From assembly GCA_026119855.1 (NCBI GenBank), contig JAOWBW010000386.1:186001-250000 (forward strand): a DNA stretch of 64,000 nt, in the 5' to 3' direction. Position numbers and translations under genes: made by a program. This DNA is from Campanula takesimana (lineage: Eukaryota > Streptophyta > Magnoliopsida > Asterales > Campanulaceae). Positions 56,677 to 64,000 of the stretch are shown piece by piece. A model generated the notes under the pieces. It worked only from the letters and a program-made list of their open reading frames with translations. It did not search any database and was not told where the DNA came from. Numbering within the stretch: position 1 is the first letter of the stretch; every line of letters starts with the position of its first letter.

Positions 56677-58149
56677 AATCTACAAATATGCAAAATTTCC
56701 AAAATTTAATAAGTACCGATTTTCATTAAAGAGATAAATAATGTATTTTTTAAACAAAATACTCCCACTAAATTATATAACCTTCTTATACATCCAATGT
56801 ATAATATAATTTAATTGGGTTAAGATCCAACTTTAATTTAATTTCAAGTCCGCTAAGGCGGATTACACAAAATCAAATTAATTAGGTAGACAACTCTTGT
56901 CAATCATATCTCATATGACTCTTAATTCCTTTTATGAGATTCTTTTAGAAATCCAATTTCAAAAGCATGTTAAACCTCATCTTTGCCTAGGCCCAAAACT
57001 GTTTTGACGCCCAATTAAGTCTAACCATTTTAAACGCATAGTTAATGTGTCCCGCTAGGGCGTGCCCACATTATCTATCTTGCTCAAACATAAATAAATT
57101 TAATGCACCTCGCTAGGGCGAATCTACATTAAAATCACTCATGTACTAACAAGTGTTTTAATCATGGCATGAAAATAAAAGACTTAAAACTTTCTTTGAA
57201 GGTTCATCACATATAGCATATAACACATTTATGAGCACATAATATAAACATGTTACACATCAAGTTTAGCCACTAAATTAATCCCATTAATTCAAGCATA
57301 ATATTTATGTGTCATTAGTTTCTCTATAATTATGAGGATGAGACTATTTCAACTTTGGTTATTATCTCCAAATCAAGACAACAAGAAGTGCGGTCGAACT
57401 AAGCCATTTGGCAACCACAATCCCGCACTAATTCAAGAAACCAAGAAAGTAGTCCATGTGGCCGAAACTAAGCAATAGATGGTCTCGATGAACGTAGGCC
57501 AATTGCATTCACAATTCCACATGGATCTCCAATCATTGAATCAAGAACTTTGTTTCTCAATTTTAGCAATTATGAACTCTTCATAATTCTAACTTCGTTT
57601 TGTCTTTGAAACTTTGATTGCGATCAATTTTGGGAAACACAATCTCGATGAACGCAGATTAGCCATCCAAAACTTGAACCAATCTAGGAATCACAAGACT
57701 AAAACAAATAGGAAAATCACTGATCATCGAAGAATCAGATTTTGAACAAAATCAGAACATTCTGAACCTAGCAAGCGCGCGCCTGGTCCAGCACAGGCGG
57801 GCGCCTGAAGCGAGCGCGCGCCTGGTCCAGCGCGGCGGGCGCCTGAATGGTCAGAATGGTATGGAATTTTCAAGTTCGAAAATTTTGTCTCAAAATTATT
57901 TTTCCCCGATTATTAAAACTTTGATCCAATCAAAAATCAATAATCGAAATAATTCAGAATCCACCATAATTTTTTATTGCGATTGAATCGTGCGATTAAG
58001 GTTCGAAAAACAATAAACCACATAAAATCACAAAACACATAAACATCATATAATCCAATATTCATATCATGCTTGGCACATAAACAATTTATATACACAA
58101 CATGATCCAAGTATTGAATTAATCAACATGAACGGGGCTCTGATACCAC
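56677..58149 (-). other. Copia-3 leader with primer site and word array
   Basis: About 1.5 kb untranslated. Hairpin-like CGCTAGGGCG motifs (57052 and 57111 areas) and ccgctaaggcgg at 56850. GC words at 57771-57845 (gcgcgcgcctggtccagc twice, each followed by ggcgggcgcctga). Initiator-Met primer site TGGTATCAGAGC on the minus strand at 58137-58148. No ORF. Confidence 0.8.
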
Positions 58150-59666
58150 TGTTGGGTTTCCTAGTAACATGCGCAGCGGAATTTAGCAATTAAAATTTTA
58201 AGAAACCCAAAGCCATGGATCCGTTCATATGATTAAATCAAATACAACAAGATGAATAGAGGAATAACTAACCCTTGATGACTATGAATTTTCTCTTGGT
58301 CTTTGGTGGAGAAACTTGAAGACTTGATCACGATCACAAAGCTTGAACACGAACTTTGAAGATGATGATTTTCACCCTCTAGCGGTATCCACACTTCGAA
58401 CGAATATCAAAGGATCTTTGATCTTGGTTGCTAGACCAATATTATGAAACACACTTTCACAATATAATAAAAGAACTATATTGAATTTATTTGTGAATTA
58501 TTTTGTTCCTCAATCAAGGATATCTTAGAACAAAATAATATCTCTCTCAAACTCTTTGAGACTCACAAAATCACTTGTCAATATGGTCTGGCCGAATTGG
58601 GGTTTTTATACACAATTAAGACCTATTCCAAATAGGAATCTTGTGCCAAAAACCTTCCCAAATCGAATTAGGAATTTTCCTGTCGGCAGCACCAGGCGCC
58701 CGCCTGTAAAGGGCCAGGCGCCCGCCTGAATGACCAGAAGGTCCCTGTCTTTCTGGAATTACTTCAGGCGCCCGCCTGGTCTGAACCAAGCGCCCGCTCG
58801 GTAGACCAAACAGCCCAGAATGTTTCCAAAATTCCTCCAAGGTCCTTTGACTCTAAATTCCAATATAGTCCTCTTATTAAAGATTCGTTCTATTGTGTGT
58901 GACCCTCTAGGATTATACTAAGTTGGCAATGGGCTCAAACATGATCCCATAAGATATGATTAGGTTCTAGCAAACCGTCATACCTACCCAAATAGTATAA
59001 CTAGATACAAGTTCGCATTCCTTTAGAATATGTCACAATCCCTTTGTCCACGATGTCATTGAACACAAGTCATGGTCAAACAGTCAACTTGTTTTTGTTC
59101 AATACTTTCTCGATTCCGAATATGTTGATAATCCAAATGACATTGATCCAATCAATTCATTTGAGTCCGGCCGAACATTTCATCAACATCATTCCTACGA
59201 GAGGCCCAAGCTTGACATCTCTCCGTGGAGGGACAAATCCATTTAGCTTATTATTCTTCCCAACGGGAATCCGATTATGCCAATCATACCCTTTATAACT
59301 ACCGTGTTAAGGTAGCGTTTGAATATGTCAAACACAATGTTCATCAAGTGGAAGACTATAATAACTTCATGTCTAAGGATTCAAATGACATAACTAATAT
59401 GAGATATATGTTCGACATAGACCATGACATAAATCTCATACAGCGGGTCATGTCCAGTACCTTGTTCCAAACAAGTACCCATAAATCTAACATGATCATC
59501 TCATGATCATTTAGCCTTTATACTAGTGCTTAATAAGTACTAGGGACGGGGATTATTATAAGTAAGCATGAACAACAATAATAATCAAAACATCTCTTTA
59601 TTGATATGAAATAAATGATAACAATTACAACGTTTATTAAACGTGCCTAGGGCACCACTACCAACA
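58150..59666 (-). repeat. Copia-3 LTR 2 (shared middle LTR)
   Basis: Identical by eye to LTR 1, at an offset of 6960. TATA at 58603-58610, words at 58693-58800. Confidence 0.93.
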
Positions 59667-59680
59667 ATCTCCCACTTGCC

Positions 59681-61470
59681 CTAGGCCCAATCTCCCATGT
59701 ATCTAATACCCATGGACCTAACATGACCATCATGTTTAGCTTGTGGAAGTCCCTTTGTTAGCGGGTCCGCAACATTGTCATCAGTAGGTACTCTGCATAT
59801 ATTTACGTCTCCCCTATCAACGATCTCTCGAATGATATGAAAACGCCTAAGTATGTGTTTGGATTTCTGATGTGCTCTTGGTTCCTTTGCTTGAGCAATA
59901 GCACCATTATTATCACAATAAAGGTCTATTGGATTAGCAATACTAGGAACCACTTCAAGTTCAGTTATGAACTTCTTAATCCAAACAGCTTCCTTTGCAG
60001 CATCCGATGCAGCAATATACTCAGCTTCTGTTGTAGAATCAGCGGTTGTACTTTGCTTGGAACTCTTCCAGCTTACAGCTCCACCATTTAACATAAACAC
60101 AAAACCCGATTGCGATCGGCTATCATCTTTGTCAGTTTGGAAGCTTGCATCCGTGTAGGCATTTACAACGAGATCATCTTCCATTCCTCCATAGACCAAA
60201 AACGAGTCTTTAGTTCTTCTCAAGTACTTTAGAATCGCTTTTACAGCTATCCAGTGATTTTCGCCAGGGTCGGATTGGTATCTACTTGTCATGCTCAAAG
60301 CATAAGATACATCCGGCCTAGTACAAATCATGGCATACATGATGGACCCAATTGCCGAAGCATATGGAACATCATTCATTTTCTCACGCTCATCATTTGT
60401 CTTAGGACATTGAGTCTTGCTTAGAGAAACTCCATGTAACACTGGCAAGGTGCCTCTCTTAGAATTTTCCATACGGAATCTTCTAATGACCTTGTCAATG
60501 TATGTACTTTGGCTTAAACCAAGTAGCCTTCTTGATCTATCTCTATAGATCTTAATGCCAAGTATATATGCGGCTTCACCCATATCTTTCATTGCGAAGC
60601 ACTTTCCTAACCAAGTCTTCACAGACTGAAGTGTAGGAATGTCGTTTCCAATGAGCAATATGTCATCCACATATAAAATAAGGAATAGCACTATGCTCCC
60701 ACTAATCTTCTTGTATACACAAGGCTCATCTTCGTTCTTGATGAAACCAAACTCTTTGACCGATTCATCAAAACGGAGATTCCAACTCCTTGAAGCTTGC
60801 TTCAATCCATAGATGGATCTTTGCAATTTGCATACCTTAGAATCTTGTTCAAAACCTTCTGGTTGTGTCATATACACATCCTCTTGGAGTTTTCCATTCA
60901 GGAAAGCGGTTTTGACGTCCATCTGCCATATTTCATAGTCATGATATGCGGCAATGGCAAGCAAAATTCTTATAGACTTGATCATTGCTACGGGTGAAAA
61001 GGTCTCATCATAGTCAATACCATGAACTTGCCTATACCCCTTCGCTACAAGCCTAGCTTTGTAAGTATGCACCTTCCCATCCATGTCAGTCTTCTTCTTG
61101 AAGACCCATTTGCATCCTATGGTTTTTACACCTTCGGGTGCATCAATCAAATTCCAAACTTGATTGTCTTGCATGGATTGCAATTCGGATTCCATGGCTC
61201 CAAGCCAGTTGTCCGAATCAGGAGAAGACATCGCCTCTTGGTAGGTTGACGGTTCATCATTCTCAATGATTTCTACCTCATTACTATCCGTTACGAGAAA
61301 TCCATATCTCTCGGGCTCGGATCGTGACCTACTAGATCTGCGAGATGCTTGTGTATTTTGAACAGGTTCCACAACTCCTTGTGGTTCTTGTTCTTGTTCC
61401 ACTATTGGTTCAATGTTATTTTCTGGGTCTCGAATTTCTTCAAGATTTATTTTACTCCCACTGATTTCTT
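59681..61470 (-). pseudogene. Copia-3 copy 2: RT and RNase H
   Basis: 573 codons open from 61402; genuine coding continues to about 61470, where one base is missing relative to copy 1 (54513). Domains are as in copy 1. One residue differs (Arg here, Cys in copy 1, codon at about 60474-60476). Confidence 0.88.
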
Positions 61471-62640
61471 TGAGAGAAACTCTTTCTCTAGAAAGACACC
61501 AGTTCGGGCAACAAACACTTTGTTGTCCTCTCGGTTGTAAAAGTAATATCCTTTAGTTTCCTTAGGATATCCCACGAAAATACATTTATCAGATTTGTGT
61601 GCTAGTTTGTCAGAGATGAGTCTCTTGACATAAACTTCGCAACCCCAAATCCTCATGAAAGATAAACTAGGTTTCTTTCCACTCCACATCTCATATGGAG
61701 TCTTTGGAACCGATTTAGTTGGAACTTGATTTAGTGTGAAAGCAGCGGTTTCTAGGGCGTAACCCCAAAAGGATATTGGAAGATCAACTTGACTCATCAT
61801 TGATCGAACCATGTCTAACAAAGTCCGATTCCTCCTCTCGGACACACCATTCCATTGTGGTGTTCCAGGTGGAGTCAATTGTGAAACTATTCCACAATTC
61901 TTTAGATGATCATCAAATTCTTGACTTAAGTATTCTCCACCTCGATCTGATCGAAGTGCCTTAATGCTTTTGCCAAGTTGTTTTTCTACTTCATTTTGAA
62001 ATATTCTAAATATCTCAAATGCTTCACTTTTATGTTTCATTAGGTAAACATACCCAAATCTACTATAATCATCAGTGAAGGTTATGAAGTATTGAAATCC
62101 TCCCCTAGCATTGCTACTTAATGGTCCGCATACATCGGAATGTATCAACCCCAATAAGTCGCTTGCCCTTTCACCCAACTTGGTAAAAGGTGTCTTAGTC
62201 ATTTTTCCAAGAAGACACGACTCACAAGTATCATATGACTCTAAGTCACATGAACCCAAAAGTCCGTCCCCATGGAGTTTTGAGATACGCTTCTCATTAA
62301 TATGACCAAGACGGCAATGCCACATATAAGTATGATTTACATCATTAGGTTTAGATTTCTTATTTACATGATAGACATTATTTTCATTCTTGACATCCAA
62401 GACATAAAGGCCATTAAATGAATTAGCAATACCATAAAGCACATCATTTAAATAAATAGAAAATTTCTTATTCTCAATAAGAAACTTAAAACCTTCATTA
62501 TCCAAACAAGAAATTGAAATAATATTTCTGCTTAAATCCGGAACATAATAACAATTGTTCAAAACAAGAATTAATCCGGAAGGTAAAGTGACTTCATAAG
62601 TCCCTACGGCTAATGCAGCAACTCTTGCTCCATTTCCCAC
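61447..62640 (-). pseudogene. Copia-3 copy 2: protease end and integrase
   Basis: 397 codons. Pre-integrase finger and the complete integrase core including the E-bearing S-E-R-R-N-R block that is shifted in copy 1. Bounded by one-base losses at about 61471 (3') and 62661 (5'). Confidence 0.88.
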
Positions 62641-62648
62641 GCGTAGAT

Positions 62649-63635
62649 CTACTTCACCTTCTTAAGCAGTCTCCTATTCTTTAGTCCCTGCACATTTAGA
62701 CAAATGTGAGAACCACATCCGGTATCCAATACCCAAGAATCAGTGGTAGAAAGGAGAATATCTATCATATAGATACCTGAAGTCGACGCAGCCTTGCTGC
62801 TCTTCTTCTTCTTTTGCTCTTCCAAGAAAGCCTTGCAATTACGTTTCCAATGACCAATTTCTTGACAATGGAAACAGATTGCATCCTTTTGTGAATCAGG
62901 TTTTGCCTCAGAAGCCTTGGCAACCTTTGCCTTGCTTATCTTAGGTTTGACAACTTTTGCCTTACCCTTTCCTTTGGCACTAGCCTTCTTCCCATCATGA
63001 ACCAAGAGCACGGGAGAACCTTTCTCCACAATTTTCATCTCTGCAGTTTTGAGCATCCCATGCAACTCAGAGAGATTCTTATCCATTCCATGCATGTTAT
63101 AATTCATCACAAACTGATTATAACTTTTAGGCAATGAATTAAGAATGAGATCCGTGGCTAGCTCCAATGGGATTGGATAGCCAAGTTTCTCAAGGTGCTC
63201 TACATAACCTTTCATTTTAAGAAAGTGAGGACTCACTTGTTGCCCTTCATTCATTTTACTAGTAGTGAATGCAACAATGGTCTTGTACCTCTCTTGCCTA
63301 GCTTGCTCTTGAAACATGGTTCTCAACTCCACGCCTATCTCATAGGCTTCCAAATGTTCCAAACTTTGTTGGAGTTTTGAACACATAGCAGCAAGCATGA
63401 GACAACTTACATCTCTAGAATCATTACGATGTTTCTTGTAATTGTCTCTTTCTACCCTAGGGGCAGTAGGCGGTGGTTCAGCAGGGAGAGGCCCATCGAG
63501 AATGTACAACTTATCTTCTTGCCTAAGAACAATTCTTATGCTTCGGATCCAATCCATAAAGTTTGTACCATTCTCTTCGAGCTTATCCTTCTCAAGGATC
63601 GATCGCAACGACATTGATTGAGTGTTATTAGTCAT
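62649..63635 (-). pseudogene. Copia-3 copy 2: Gag and protease start
   Basis: 328 codons from the Gag ATG (63635), through the zinc knuckle and the L-D-T-G-C-G protease site. Closed early by loss of one T in a TTT run near 62661 (copy 1 has it at 55701-55703). Confidence 0.88.
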
Positions 63636-64000
63636 AATCTACAAATATGCAAAATTTCCAAAATTTAATAAGTACCGATTTTCATTAAAGAGATAAATAA
63701 TGTATTTTTTAAACAAAATACTCCCACTAAATTATATAACCTTCTTATACATCCAATGTATAATATAATTTAATTGGGTTAAGATCCAACTTTAATTTAA
63801 TTTCAAGTCCGCTAAGGCGGATTACACAAAATCAAATTAATTAGGTAGACAACTCTTGTCAATCATATCTCATATGACTCTTAATTCCTTTTATGAGATT
63901 CTTTTAGAAATCCAATTTCAAAAGCATGTTAAACCTCATCTTTGCCTAGGCCCAAACTGTTTTGACGCCCAATTAAGTCTAACCATTTTAAACGCATAGT
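63636..64000 (-). other. Copia-3 copy 2 leader, truncated by window end
   Basis: Matches 56677-57042 of copy 1 except for one A missing near 63955. The LTR beyond it is outside the window. Confidence 0.9.

Larger units (their letters stand above)
51190..64000 (-). mobile_element. Copia-3 tandem: LTR-internal-LTR-internal, cut by the window end
   Basis: LTRs at 51190-52706 and 58150-59666 (1517 bp each, no difference seen). Internal regions at 52707-58149 and 59667-64000. There is no host DNA at the middle LTR: a primer site abuts it on the left and a polypurine tract on the right. In the ~5.8 kb compared, the two units differ by one substitution (53513-53515 area versus 60475) and four single-base indels. 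Such a shared-LTR tandem is what unequal recombination between LTRs yields, or an assembly duplication. Confidence 0.9.

Noticed and set aside
6614..58148. tRNA fragments at LTR borders as tRNA genes
   Set aside because: Only 12-18 bases match; these are primer-binding sites.

Overview
This is plant nuclear DNA made almost entirely of transposable elements. I find no host gene, rRNA or tRNA gene. The plant assignment rests on three things: Copia and Gypsy elements primed by initiator-Met tRNA, a Tat-type Gypsy with an antisense plant-mobile-domain gene, and Mutator-like (MULE), hAT and Stowaway-type DNA transposons. It is probably a dicot with a TE-rich genome; the species cannot be named from the sequence.

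Layout. (1) 1-11448: the leader and 5' LTR of a minus-strand Copia (Copia-1), split by a hAT transposon (855-9197, 8-bp TSD). The hAT holds a 1-kb MULE (1213-2228, 9-bp TSD), a Stowaway-like MITE and an internally deleted Gypsy (Gypsy-1, 3428-9159, TSD GGCCG). (2) 11449-12649: 3' debris of an old Tat-type Gypsy. (3) 12650-39966: a plus-strand Tat-type Gypsy (Gypsy-2) with gag, protease, RT, two RNase H domains and integrase, an antisense spliced plant-mobile-domain gene and a second antisense ORF. Its 3' LTR is split by a minus-strand Sirevirus-like Copia (Copia-2, 26860-39384, TSD AAAAA) that carries an envelope-like ORF. (4) 39967-41230: tandem repeats and AT-rich debris. (5) 41231-46240: a MULE inside which sits a related MULE (41594-45435), inside which sits a solo LTR (42188-44085); all three have perfect TSDs. 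(6) 46250-50440: a MULE gene of four exons encoding a transposase fused to an OTU-type cysteine protease, broken by one in-frame stop. (7) 50468-51189: a ~170-bp tandem array interrupted by (8) a head-to-tail Copia tandem (Copia-3): LTR, internal region, LTR, internal region, running off the window.

The most unusual signal: nearly every transcription unit here has an array of short GC-rich or palindromic words. This holds for five LTR promoters, an antisense gene inside Gypsy-2 and the MULE gene. The arrays lie tens to a few hundred bases upstream of the TATA box or start codon and often recur in leaders or introns. The word is private to each element family but reused by all units of that family. 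Copia-1 and Copia-3 have recognisably homologous LTRs, and at the same position they carry different words. In Copia-2 the word also appears inside disordered coding linkers, where it is read as Ala-Pro.

Most ORFs carry stops or frameshifts. I describe the breaks without restoring any protein.
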